DNA from: Bicyclus anynana
Lineage: Eukaryota > Arthropoda > Insecta > Lepidoptera > Nymphalidae
Length of the DNA stretch: 64,000 nt
Assembly: GCF_947172395.1 (NCBI RefSeq)
Contig: NC_069091.1
Location: forward strand, 4,402,001-4,466,000
Reading direction: 5' to 3'
Within the stretch, counting starts at the first letter, position 1; each line of letters begins with the position of its first letter. A program made the position numbers and the translations under genes. The notes beneath the pieces are model-generated. The model was not told the origin of the DNA, made no database searches, and saw only the letters and a program-made list of their open reading frames with translations. This document shows positions 12,006 to 22,126 of this stretch, piece after piece.

Positions 12006-12897
12006 TCTTTTTTTTTTAAATTTTCAACAATATAAGTATAAAATACAAAACATTATTAAAAATTTATAAAAAAAAAATTCACCCTCCCGCTGCGGGACAT
12101 TTGAGTGTCCAAGCAACCGGTGGTCAGGGCTCCAGAGTGAGGAACCTCCTCACAATACGCGCCGTCTCAAGAATCACTGCCTTTTGTATCCGACTCTTGA
12201 TCCAACAGTTAAGCGAAAGCTTCTTAAGGTGTTGGTCGAAGCTTTTCGCTATAAGACCATTGACTGAAACAACTATCGGAACAATAATAGTTGACTCAAC
12301 ATTCCACATGGCGGTAATCTCGTGAGCAAGGTCCAAGTATTTTGATACTTTTTCCTTTTCGGCTTTAACCAGATTATCGTCATGTGGAACTGTAATATCA
12401 ACAATTATTGCACGACGCACTGACCGATCGACTAACACTATATCAGGTCTATTGGCTACAATATACCTGTCAGTGATAATCGTTCGGTCCCAGTAGAGCA
12501 ATGCACTGCTATTTTCAAGAACTGACGCTGGGTCGTACCTATAGTAAGGCATCTCAAAATCGATAAGGCCATATTGAAGAGCAAGCTGTTGGTGGATTAT
12601 CTTGGCTACTTGATTATGTCTGTGCAAGTATTCGCCGTTAGCAAGGTGAGAACACCCGGACACAATATGCCTGAGGGACTCCCCAGGACGATGACACGCT
12701 CGACAGATGTCTAGAGTGCCATCTTTCATAATGTGTTTCCGGTAGTTTCTCGTCTTTATAACTTCGTCCATAATTGCACAGACAAAACCCTCGGTCTCCC
12801 CAAAGAGGTCACCGAATTGCAACCAAGACACAGATGTTATTTGATCTACATCCGGCCCAGTAAGGGCCTTGTAGAATCGTGTATTGTTAGGGCCCAA
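12006..12897 (-). mobile_element. 5'-truncated R2/R4-type non-LTR retrotransposon with poly(A) tail
   Basis: The minus strand carries an intact C-terminal coding segment (12124-12897), then about 105 bp of 3' UTR, then a poly(A) run (poly(T) at about 12007-12017 on the plus strand). A sense reading frame followed by an untranslated end and poly(A) fits target-primed reverse transcription with 5' truncation. The reverse-transcriptase domain is missing. The upstream boundary lies near 12898, where an in-frame TAA appears three codons before the homologous segment. Confidence 0.75.
12124..12897 (-). pseudogene. C-terminal zinc finger + restriction-like endonuclease domain of an R2/R4-type retrotransposon protein
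   Basis: The frame is 257 codons and ends in LTLEP with a TGA stop. Visible motifs, numbered from the first codon: a CCHC-type finger C65-x2-C68-x8-H77-x4-C82, followed by EYLHRHNQVAK at 89-99; then R150-P151-D152-x14-D167, the PD-D signature of the restriction-like endonuclease found in the R2, R4/Dong and related LINE groups; then a lysine-rich EKEKVSKYLDL helix near 180-190. In complete elements this region follows the reverse transcriptase and nicks the target DNA for target-primed reverse transcription. Here the reverse transcriptase is gone and the first codon is TTG preceded closely by TAA, so no functional protein start is evident. The absence of stops and frameshifts over 257 codons suggests a fairly young insertion. 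Assignment to the endonuclease group is confident; assignment to R4/Dong rather than a sister clade is not. Confidence 0.8.
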
Positions 12898-12899
12898 AG

Positions 12900-13020
12900 T
12901 GGATTACGGATTCGATTTAACAGTCGAGATGATTGGTGGTGGGAGACGGAAATGGCGACGGAAGCGGCGTCACGGTCGGCGGCGGCGCAGTGACGACACA
13001 GCGCAGCGGCTCCCGGTTAC
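12900..13020. other. GC-rich patch next to the retrotransposon
   Basis: 'gaagcggcgtcacggtcggc' and neighbouring bases are strikingly GC-rich compared with the flanks, with GGC/GCG repeats. The block abuts the 5' truncation point of the minus-strand LINE. It may be part of the element's 5' junction, an exon of a host gene, or a separate insertion. No protein motif is evident in any frame. Confidence 0.4.
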
Positions 13021-14218
13021 ACTAACAGGTTTATATGCGCTATTATGCTTCAACGTAGTTAACATGATAAACTAATTAGTTAGTTTTAATGGTTTATTAA
13101 ACTAACGATTAATAAAGCTCATTTTAATAGGAAAGTTGAAGAGGAAGGCTACGGGATAGATCTCTGTAGTCTGATTAACTGAATGAGACAGACGCCCGTG
13201 CTTTTTACAATACCGGTGAAATGGCTAAAGAACTGTACAGGAACATCGTCCGCGTAAAGAAGATAGGGGCGATCACGATTATGAGGGATCGACTGAAGTC
13301 GATCGATCTTCACGTTTTCCTAATTTTCTATCCATGTAGGTATCAGTTCTTTCTCGAAGAGTTTACGAGTACGAGTATAATTTTACTGTTCTATTACTCA
13401 TCTTAAGTCATTACTAACCTTTCGATCCCCTTTGTTTGTTTTTCCTTTATTTAATACTAGGTATTATTCAACTATACTATTATTCTTAGTTAATATATTG
13501 TTAGTGATACTATTAATATCCTTAATTATTACTATTCTGTTATTTTCATCGTTGTCCTTGGTAACAAAAATTTTTCAGTTTGTTGTATTACAAACATTTG
13601 CTTGATTGCTCAAACATGTATGAGTGTAATAATTTTTTTCAAGCCACGTTATCTAACCACGCGAAAACCGTCAAAAGTACAAGTAGAAAGTCGGCGTTAT
13701 CTACAAGTTTAGAAACATTAAAGCACGTGGTATCGATTTCGTACCACGATACGGCTCCCTCCAAATGGTTACAGTCACGCCAAACTACAAATTGGATCGC
13801 ATTAGATTTCCCAATTAATCGACACGTAATAGACATATTGCTAATATATCGTGTCTGTTACACAACTTGAAGATCCGACTTTCGTCTTCTACCCGGAGAT
13901 TGTGTAGGACCATAAGTTTTTATGACACCCATTAGAGATCTATTGTTATTTGTTACTGCCTCATTTGTCTAGTGAGTTAACCTCTACACAGCTTCTTCAC
14001 CGGCGATGGAGAGGTCCCGATTTTACGTCACCACATGACTAATCTCACTCAGTCCATGGAATAAGTTAAGCAAGCCGAGAAGGCCTCACAGAAGACGCCC
14101 TTATAAAATCCCCATTACCCTTTGTCTATTTTAGCCATCGGACTCGACTATAGCAAAGCTTTTGCACTCGCTCGCCGAATATTCTCCGAATATTCCTAAG
14201 TCAAACTAATCAATCATG
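13021..14218. other. No recognised feature
   Basis: A 96-codon plus frame (13580-13870) and a 65-codon minus frame (13639-13836) overlap in antisense; neither has recognisable motifs. 13870-14180 is moderately GC-richer but unassigned. Confidence 0.5.
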
Positions 14219-14345
14219 TTTTTTTTTTATTCTTTACAAGTGAGTGATGATGCAGTCTAAGATGGAAGCGGGCTAACTTGTTAGGAGAAGGATGAAAATC
14301 CACACCCCTTTCGGTTTCTACACGGCATGTGGATTTCTTAAGTAT
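14219..14345 (-). mobile_element. SINE family A, 3' portion, internally deleted
   Basis: Minus-strand copy: poly(T) at 14220-14230, then 'attctttacaagt', 'gatgatgcagtctaagatgg', 'gcgggctaacttgttaggag' and 'gatgaaaatccacacccctt'. Compared with the full copy at 51421-51750 it lacks the segment 'caccatcaggtgagattgtagtcaagggc'-equivalent and the tRNA head. Confidence 0.8.
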
Positions 14346-14884
14346 CGGATCTCAAAACAAAAGTCCCTCTAAAAAGACAGACTTGGTTTTACAGTAGACC
14401 ACCAAAATAGGCTGATTATGAAGTGAAATCAAATTAGTCTTAACTCTCTGTCTCTAGAGTCTCTGGCGATGCATCGCTGAAATACATTTACAGTATACTT
14501 CGGTACTATTTACAGTAGTTCTAAAAAAAATTAAATAAATATTAATAGAAACTTCTTTGTTTAAATACCGTCGCGCAATTCTCTGATTCTTATCAACATT
14601 CTTTAGGATAAGGAGTTTGATAAAACAAAATTTGTACATACAAATGTCGGCACTTCTCAATACCTGATAAGAGAGATGACAAAAGGAAAATCACAAAAAG
14701 ACAATAACAAAATAAGAATATATATGTATGTTTTTAAGTATTGCGATGGTTGAAAGTGATTTATTGATGCTTCGTATCTTTTTATATTTTATCTCATCTC
14801 TGAATGTTAATTTAAAGTCAATTTCTATTTCTTTCATTTAGCTCTTGAAGGTTTTTGATACTATTTTCCTTAAGGTCGCCATTG

Positions 14885-15022
14885 ACGGTCAATTATTCTC
14901 ACGTTCCTGAAAAGCAAACGGCAGTAACTACGCGGCATACTATACAAGTCATGTACGCAGTGACCAACACACGATCAATTATAGTCGTGGGTGCTACAGA
15001 AACGTGAGAATAATTGACCGTT
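14885..15022. mobile_element. Small MITE, about 138 bp, about 21-25-bp terminal inverted repeats
   Basis: The left end acggtcaattattctcacgtt is the exact inverse of the right end aacgtgagaataattgaccgt. The interior is unrelated and non-coding. No unambiguous target-site duplication was found, so the superfamily is not assigned. Confidence 0.8.
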
Positions 15023-15207
15023 TGCGGCTAGCATTACATGTCTGGCACAACGCAGTAACCAGGTAGTTACAAAATAAATATGTAGGTAATAGCAATCCAC
15101 CCAATGTCCACCTAAACCACATAAATATTCAACGGAAGCCGGATTGGACCGCTAGTGAATAATAAAACATTCAAGTTCAACTAACTAAATAAACAGCGTT
15201 TAGCTTA

Positions 15208-15475
15208 CACAAATATTGGTGCAGTGGTTACCCTAAGTGGCTTGGGATTGTGAGATCCTAGGTTCAAAACCTGGGTCGTGCTATGAAATATTGAATTTTC
15301 TTTCTTCCGAAGTTATTTTTACCCCCTAGTTTGTGATGCTACTCCCTGAGCTCCGTAGACCACGTTAATTCCAGTTGTTATCAATAACATCTGATAGTTA
15401 TCGGTACAAAGTCAAATATGTCACTCTAACCCGCATTTGAGCAGTATAGTGAGTCATGGCTCCAAATCCCATAAC
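15208..15475 (+). mobile_element. SINE family D (tRNA-headed)
   Basis: An A-box-like TGGTGCAGTGG (15217-15227) and a B-box-like GGTTCAAAACC (15261-15271) lie about 35 bp apart, as in an internal RNA polymerase III promoter. The body includes 'ctccgtagaccacgttaatt' and 'ctaacccgcatttgagcagt', phrases I associate with a dispersed lepidopteran SINE. The 3' limit is approximate. It is non-coding; the two 95-97-codon frames at 15454-15784 lie at its end and appear spurious. Confidence 0.6.
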
Positions 15476-17001
15476 GTTGACATTGGTATAACATAGGTGC
15501 ACGACCCAAAAGTTATTTGTAAACGTATAAGACTAATTCCTTTGCATCTTAATTTACGATGTAGTACTGACATAAGATTTAAAACAGGATTACCGTTCGT
15601 ATTCTTAGAATTAGGAGTAGAGTCAAGGGTGCCCGTATGTATTACGCGTCCGCCTTTACAAGAAAAGGGCCCAGTCAGACTAGTAGATAACTCGTCTCTT
15701 GAGATTGTCTTCGCATTCCTTGAATCCGTACTCAAACAGATAAACATTATCAGTACTAAACGAACAGTATTTTTACAAGTATAGAATTTTAGATTTATAA
15801 TATTTTTTTAACTCAACCAAATATACTAAAACAGTTCAGATTAAACGTCAATATGTTATCAATATATGAATCATATATATCTATCAAAATAGTGTCAATT
15901 TAAATGTATATGTCAATATAAAGAGTATAAGAAAATAAGTGGCACACGTTTGATTAAACTTGCCAATGTAGTTGAAGTTAATTAAAGAATATAATTCAAG
16001 CGGAAAACTCTTAACTACGAGAATAATTTAGAAAGGTTAGTACTACACTGTTCTCCTACTAATGTTGTCGCAAGCTATTCCACTTACAGGACAAATCGAA
16101 CAAAAACTGTAACGACTTTTTATCCCGCGACATATCTATAGTGGGATCGCTCGCTAAGGACCACTTTACGAATGAATTGTCCGTGGCGTCAGAGGGCCGT
16201 AATTCAATTACCGCCTACAGCTCATAAATGGGTTAGAGACCCGGCTTCCCCAGAAGCTTGATCTCTGTTAGTTTTAGCCTCTATTAACTTACAGATAAGG
16301 TTCACATTAGTGATAACCAACCGCTGCGTATCTCGTACGTTGTTGTACTCACGTCTCGCGTCATAGATGCGACTGGAACATGTAGTATAGTACAATGTAT
16401 TTGTGCCACATGTTCTTGTTGTACTAGGTTCAACAACTGTACATTTTGTGATGATAGTATTACGTTCAAACGTGACGTATAATCAGATGATGGGAATCCG
16501 TACTATGGGTGATAAACGCAACAGAATCGTTGTTTTATTAGACGTGTTTTCGATGCTAAACTGTTGAACCAATTTTAAAAAGGTTATAGAGATAGATTAA
16601 CCTACTTGGAGAAGAAAACAGTCTCCACAGACCATTCAATTCAAATAGATGAAAAAGGGCGTGCACGTTTCTATAGAAAAACTTATTTTCCCAATTTATG
16701 TATATGCAATCAAACCTTTCATAAACATATGAGGTTTGATGATTCATATCTATAACTTGGAAAATAAGGGGTTTTCCACGTATTTATGAAAGGACAAGAA
16801 AACTGAAGCTGAAGCGTACTTTTTGAGAGTCTAGAATTACTAAACTAAGCTAAATAATTAAGTAAGGAAATAAAACACTTAAAATCTGTACTTAAAAATT
16901 TGACCAAAAGACACCTCAGATAATAATGTGAAATTCGCTATAATAATAATTTATGGTTATTATTTGCATTGTAATTTCAAGACCCTACAAAATACTTGGG
17001 A
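15476..17001. other. Mostly unassigned; short shared 15-mer at 16047
   Basis: 'actgttctcctacta' at 16047-16061 recurs at 36147-36161, both preceded by a gaaag(g/t)tt block, which hints at decayed copies of one repeat. Nothing else in this stretch was recognised. Confidence 0.4.
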
Positions 17002-17466
17002 AAGGAGATCATTCATTTTGGGCCCTTTTTGAAAGTGTCGGCCAACGAAAAAAAATGGCACGAATCGTTAGAACTAATCATTTGAAGTAATAGCTAATAT
17101 GGCATAAAAGTTGTCAGGTGGCTCTGAACCAAATTATTCAGGTTCGATGTTTTGTTATTTCCATACATTTTGTCAACTTTTAAAAGCGCCCGCTAAGAAA
17201 AAAAACTAGAATCTTTGTGCATACTAACTATTGCTCCAAATGCGCAGTTCTAACAATACGTATCAGTTTTTTTTCTTGGCGGGCACTTTCGAAAATCGAC
17301 AAAATGTATGGAAATAACGAATCGTCGAACCTGTATAAATTGGTTCAGAGCCCTTCTATAACTTTTATGCCATATTGGTCCAAATGGCTAATTCACACGA
17401 GTCGTGCCATTTCTTTTTGTTGGCAAAAAAAAGCCCAGAAATGTATGGCGCGTGAATGATCTCCTT
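17002..17466. mobile_element. Fold-back element with about 200-bp inverted arms
   Basis: The left arm (17002-17207) runs from aaggagatcattca to gcccgctaagaaaaaaaact. The right arm (17265-17466) is its imperfect reverse complement, starting agttttttttcttggcgggc and ending tgaatgatctcctt. Landmarks shared by both arms include 'atggcataaaagtt', 'ggctctgaacc', 'aggttcga' and 'gttatttccatacattttgt'. The spacer is about 57 bp. The arms show scattered mismatches (roughly one base in four to five by eye), so the structure is old or the arms diverged before joining. No transposase frame is present; the 80-codon frame at 17217-17459 is an arm shadow. Confidence 0.85.
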
Positions 17467-17805
17467 AAAATTACTTTTACTTAAGCTATACTTGATAATG
17501 CTATCTAAAATAAACTAACATGATAGAAAACGTAGCTTTAACTATGGAACCGTAAACTATAGAATGTATTGTTAAATTCTCGATTTCGTTCCGCCTATGA
17601 GTTGAGTATGGGGGAACTTTAGCAGGCCACGCCGCACTTTAACTATTGCACCATAAATTAAGTACACGGCTATTTATTACCGGTTAATAAATTATTAACT
17701 AAAAGTTTAACTAGTTTTACTTGACCTGAAAAAAAGGAATTCGGAATAAATGGCTTACGGCACTAGGTAAAAGTCAACGCACATTACAGTAGAAGCAGGT
17801 AGAAG

Positions 17806-17882
17806 AACATGAATTTAATAATATTCTTTGTAGATTAAGAATAAAATTATTAATCTACAAAGAATATTATTAAATTCATGTT
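17806..17882. repeat. Perfect 33-bp inverted repeat with 11-nt loop
   Basis: The left arm 17806-17838 begins aacatgaatttaataatatt and the right arm 17850-17882 is its exact reverse complement; the loop is gaataaaatta. A perfect 33-bp stem can extrude as a cruciform or, if transcribed, form a small-RNA-precursor-like hairpin. No known microRNA sequence is recognised in it. Confidence 0.9.
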
Positions 17883-18737
17883 ACACAATTCAACAGCGGG
17901 AAACGGGAAGACAGATCATCTGGCGGTAAATAAATATAGCTCATAACTCGACTGAGCTGCCCTTTTGAGAAATTTGTTTGATGCTTCCGAGTGAAATACA
18001 ATATCTTAATATTAATTTTTGCTTGTCAGCTTTTGAAAAACATTGATAGCTTTCATTGAGTTAAATTATTTTTCTAAATTTTACATAATTATTCTGTTCT
18101 TGTATAAAATCTGTCCAGTAGCTTATAGCTAGTAAGCAATTTTTAATAAAAAAGCCCAGGGTTATAGAGTGCGACCAACAGTCGGCGGGTTGTTGCCGCA
18201 CCCAATTTTAACGCAGGTTTTTCTCTTATTTGAAGGAAAAGAAGAATATTATTGTGATTTAATGTATAGCTAATATTATTATTCTTTTATATTTAGATTA
18301 AAAGATAAACAAAAACACACGCACCCCGCCTGTGTGCGCGTACCTTTAATCTACAAACATTTTTGCTTACCGACCAGTTTTGTGTAGCAAAACGGAATGA
18401 CCGCGAACGCGACAACTTTGCTCTTGTTGCTTACCTGAAAAGGAAAAAGAAAAACCAAAGATTAGATTACGCAGTTAGATTGCGAAAGGCACTCAACAAA
18501 AAACATAATAAACGGGTTGTTGTTTCGCGTTTTAGTTTAGCTCGTAACCCAGCTCGGATTTATATGCTTTGTGGGTTGTGGCAATGACACTATTTGATGT
18601 GTCGGCGAGTGTCTCGCGAATTCGTCTGTTGTATCGCTTGAATTTCATCTTTGATAATTGATACCATTACATGTTAATTAAAAAAAACGCATTTTATAGT
18701 ATAGGTTGGCCAGCTAAATAGATGGCCCCATATGATA
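17883..18737. other. No recognised feature
   Basis: A 74-codon plus frame (18363-18587) is rich in Lys and Arg but matches no family I know. 18175-18215 is a short GC-richer patch. Confidence 0.45.
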
Positions 18738-18980
18738 GGAAGTGAAAGAAAGAAAGAAAGAAAAAACGTTTATTTTAAAATTGTGCCTCACACCACAATG
18801 CCGAAGCACCGATACAGCGTCCGATGCCTCAACCACCTGAGCAAGGCAAAACCAAAACTTAAGTAGTAAAAGCACCAAACACCACACTGTCATGTTTGGC
18901 ACAACCTTTAAAAAAGGTATCAGCTCAGCATTTTGCTGCATGATCCAACCAATTTCTGGAGCATACAGCACTGATTTTCA
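18738..18980 (-). mobile_element. Retroelement 3' end with (TTTC)n tail, copy 1
   Basis: Read on the minus strand, a body containing 'ttgtggtgtgaggcacaatt' runs into 'aaaataaacgttttttctttc' and a (TTTC)n tail (gaaagaaagaaag on the plus strand at about 18746-18763). The plus-strand blocks 'aattgtgcc-cacaccacaatgcc' and 'gtccgatgcctcaaccacctga' recur with changes at 42327-42470. This looks like the 3' UTR of a non-LTR element. No coding residue is recognised. Confidence 0.55.
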
Positions 18981-19116
18981 GCTGATACCATCATCTAGGA
19001 AGAGATGGGTGAAGTCTGCGCTTAAACAGAACACCCGAACCTGTGGACTTGCGTGCCTAGACAATATCGTTCTGGAACACTAAATTGTAATATGGAAGGT
19101 AAATCAATAGAATACT

Positions 19117-19435
19117 ACCCAGTGACACAGCCGTGATAGCCCAGTGGATATGACCTCTGCCTCCGATTACGGAGGGTATGGGCTAGAATCCGGTCCGGGG
19201 CATGCAGCTCCAACTTTTCAGTTGTGTGCATTTTAAGAAATTAAGTAAATATGTGTTTAAAACGGTGAAGGAAAACATCATGCGGAAACCTGCATTCCAG
19301 AGGATTTTCTTAATTCTCAGTGTGTGTTAAGTCTGCCAATCCGGCGTGGTGGCCTAATTGGCCTAACCCTTCTCATTCTGAGAGGAGATTCGAGCTTAAC
19401 AGTGAGCAACAGGGTTGATAACGAAGACCCAGTGA
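19117..19435 (+). mobile_element. SINE family B, full-length, with 9-bp target-site duplication
   Basis: The element (19126-19426) is flanked by identical ACCCAGTGA at 19117-19125 and 19427-19435. Its tRNA-like head has an A box TAGCCCAGTGG (19138-19148) and a weak B box (ggctagaatcc). The body includes 'caacttttcagttgtgtgca', 'aggaaaacatcatgcggaaa' and 'taagtctgccaatccg', and it ends 'gggttgataacgaag'. Head, body and duplication together identify a tRNA-derived SINE mobilised by LINE machinery in trans. Other copies: 25435, 29328, 36483 and 45784. Confidence 0.9.
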
Positions 19436-20187
19436 TAACGCCTTCTAGTAATAAGTCACTACCAAAGCACCACAAGTCGTCAGTAATTAAATAAACTCCG
19501 TACGTAATTAAGAATCCAATGCCATAGAGAATCAGCGCCCTGATCTGACAGATTTGTAACAAAAAAAGCGGTACAAAGAGTACAAGGTAACAACAAAAAA
19601 AACTGTTACAAGTATTTTTGTTGCACGGCAGAGTACGTACTAAGATTAATGACTTTTTTTTATAAAAAAAAAAAAGTGATTAAGTTTAAAGTGATCACTT
19701 TTTATGTGAACAGCCTTTGCTCGATAAACGACTACCGGTATCCAAGTAATGACACCAGTAAATCACAATATTCTATAGTTGCGTAAGCTAATAACTCAGT
19801 TCTAAATAGAACGTATACAACTATACAGTGTTTACTTGTGATATTTACGTAATTAAATTGCTCCACTACAATTATAATATACCGTGTTTCAAAACTAATA
19901 ATTTTGATAATTATGAAAGTTGGTCCTTGTTTTAAACACCATCATGTAATTAACTATCATTGATAAGTAACTTGTACAAAGTAACTATGTACAAATACAT
20001 TTCAGAATACAAAAAAAGCCTAAGTATGTATTAAACCAGAGCAACGGGCCGAAACTTCAGTACAAAGATTTTTGGATATATAAAATTATGCGGAAATAAA
20101 TTAGTAGGTACTAGAGCTATAACAATGTTCCGAATTATTATAAGAGGCAGACAGTAAGCGTTCATTAATTTCAACTAAGTTCTACAT
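19436..20187. other. No recognised feature
   Basis: AT-rich; contains only a T/A homopolymer stretch at about 19650-19675. Confidence 0.5.
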
Positions 20188-20265
20188 AGTCATTTGGGCT
20201 AATGGTATATAACCAAGGTACGATACGTCCTGAGTTCGATCCCGGGCAAAAATAGAAATACTTGT
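20188..20265 (+). mobile_element. tRNA-like SINE head, degenerate
   Basis: An A-box-like TGGGCTAATGG (20195-20205) and a B-box-like GAGTTCGATCCC (20232-20243) have tRNA-like spacing, followed by an A-rich linker and T runs. The acceptor and anticodon arms do not pair convincingly, so this is not called as a tRNA gene. Confidence 0.5.
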
Positions 20266-20848
20266 TTTTTTGTTTTTCTCAATTGGTTTATTCAATTATT
20301 TTAATATCAAAAATCTACATTTAAAATTGCCGCAGACTTTCAACTCATAAATATTCGTATGCCGAAATAATGTCACTGCAATGTCCAACGTTTTCATGTA
20401 TGTAGATTCAATTCTTCTCCTTGGAGTACACATTCTTTGATCCAGATTATACTTAAGCTATTTACATTTTCAATTTGGGCTAAATAGATTCAGTAATTCC
20501 GGCGTGGAGGAATAAACATATATACGAACTTTCGCTTTTATAAAATGGATTAAATTAAAAATATTTATAAAGACGTGCAAATGTTTACAAAATAAACAAT
20601 TCCGCTTTCATAACATCTGTTTTAAGACGTGCAATAATAAACGCTATTAATAATAATGGAAAAGCTGTATTGAAATCATAAGACAATCACCTATTGAAAT
20701 TGAAGACGTGAAGGAAATAATGCATTCATTATAATTTATCTTGTGTTTTTTTTTTGTATACTGAGAAACATGAGATTGTGTAAAAACATGTGACAGTTAT
20801 TAAAAATAGTTAAATTATTATTGAAGCGTAGTAAGCGTAGTAAGCCCT
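20266..20848. other. No recognised feature
   Basis: AT-rich. 'taaagacgtgcaa' near 20567 and 'taagacgtgcaa' near 20621 form a loose local duplication with 'acaattccgctttcataa'-like sequence between them. Confidence 0.4.
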
Positions 20849-21077
20849 CATTCGCACGAGAGATTTTTTGACGGACGTTAATAAAGCGTTAAAATACAGT
20901 ATGAAGTTAAATAAAGGTCTATTTTTAATATTCCAACGTCCAAAATTGAAAATGGATCACTGCTCGAAAAAAACCGTCGTGTTTTAAATACGCTGTCGTG
21001 TAAACATATACTCGGGTATGCATTTGTTGTATTTGAACGCATTTTTAACGTCCGTTAAAAAAACTCTCGTGCGAATG
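20849..21077. mobile_element. MITE, 229 bp, about 42-bp terminal inverted repeats
   Basis: The left terminus cattcgcacgagagattttt and the following 'gacggacgttaataaagcgtt' are mirrored at the right by 'aacgcatttttaacgtccgtt' and 'ctctcgtgcgaatg'. About 36 of 42 terminal positions pair by eye. The interior (including 'acgtccaaaattgaaaatgg') is non-coding. The target-site duplication is unclear. Confidence 0.85.
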
Positions 21078-21735
21078 CTAACGCTTGATATTCGCTATTG
21101 GTGATTCGGAGTTCTTGCATATGACATTTTTAATTAGATCATCGCAAAGTTAAAGTAAAATAAATCAAAAGCTTCCCTAAAACCTACAAATGAAAATTGA
21201 TAATTTTAAAGACGTATTAACATCAAAAAAATCAAACTTAAGTACATTATATTTACAAGGTATTGAAAAAAAAGTACAAGAAACAATTCAAGAAAATTAA
21301 AACAAGCTCGTCAAAATCAAACCATTGCGATCAAGTGTTGATTCTTTGAAATACTGTTGATTGTTTTACAGAGATGAATACATCATTCTTACAAAGAATA
21401 CCTACTATTAATTTATCCAATCAATTCACTTCCGTTTTGTGTCGCTGCCGGCTCAACTGGAGATCAAACATGATCACAAGTAACAGTTCAGAATATACAA
21501 ACAATAGCAATAATTGCATTCTCATAGGCATTGTATAGGTACCTACTCGTATAATCACAACGTTCGCAGTACATCCACAGATTTTTCTCTTTGAAAACCG
21601 AGACGTATTGTCAAGTGACCTTCATTGGAGATACAATGTCAATTGGTTCGGTGAATCGCAACGTTCCGAACGTTCACATGTAAATAAACTAAACCGTTCT
21701 GTGGTTGAAAGGTATAACAAGCAATAAACGACAAA
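21078..21735. other. No recognised feature
   Basis: AT-rich with no frames, repeats or hairpins that I could identify. Confidence 0.5.
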
Positions 21736-21929
21736 TCTATACTTTTACTATTACTATAATAAAGCTGAAGAGTTTGTTTGTTTGAACGCGCTAATCTCAG
21801 GAACTACTGGTCTGATTTGAAAAATTCTTTCATTGTTAGATAGCCCATTTATCGAGGAAGGCTATATTCTATCCCCGTATTTCTACGAGAACCGGAACGA
21901 CGCGGGTGAAACCGCACGGCGTCTACTAG
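21736..21929 (+). mobile_element. Non-autonomous Helitron-like element, copy 1 of an adjacent pair
   Basis: It starts with TC (tctatacttttactattact) after an A and ends with CTAG before a T (21926-21929), the A|TC...CTRR|T arrangement of Helitrons. The interior 'gaacgcgctaatctcaggaa' and 'gatagcccatttatcgagga' is shared with 21937-22126 and 44456-44647. The 3' GC-rich hairpin region (gcgggtgaaaccgc) lies about 15 bp before CTAG. It has no coding capacity. Confidence 0.8.
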
Positions 21930-21936
21930 TCTATAT

Positions 21937-22126
21937 TCTATACTTTTACTATAAAGCTGAAGAGTTTGTTTACTTGAACGCGCTAATCTCAGGAACTGCT
22001 GGTCCGATTTGAAAAATTCTTTCAGTGTTAGATAGCCCGTTTATCGAGGAAGGCCATTAGGCTATATATTATCCCCGTATTCATACGGGAAAGGGAACTA
22101 CGCGGGTGAATCCGCGCGGAAGTCAT
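21937..22126 (+). mobile_element. Non-autonomous Helitron-like element, copy 2 of an adjacent pair
   Basis: It lies 7 bp after the previous copy in the same orientation, begins tctatacttttactataaag and carries the same interior. The 3' end has decayed: the hairpin 'cgcgggtgaatccgcgcgg' is kept but CTAG is replaced by gtcataa. Side-by-side copies fit known Helitron tandem insertion. Confidence 0.75.

Noticed and set aside
12733..13075. Plus-strand frames over the minus-strand endonuclease domain
   Set aside because: They are antisense shadows; the conserved motifs are on the minus strand.
17806..17882. microRNA precursor
   Set aside because: The stem is perfectly paired and extremely AT-rich, without the mismatches and arm sequence of any microRNA I recognise.
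18363..18587. Basic 74-codon frame as a DNA-binding protein
   Set aside because: Lys/Arg content follows from A-rich codons and no domain pattern is visible.
20188..20265. Possible tRNA gene
   Set aside because: A- and B-box-like words are present but acceptor and anticodon stems do not pair, and the sequence runs into SINE-like A/T-rich text.
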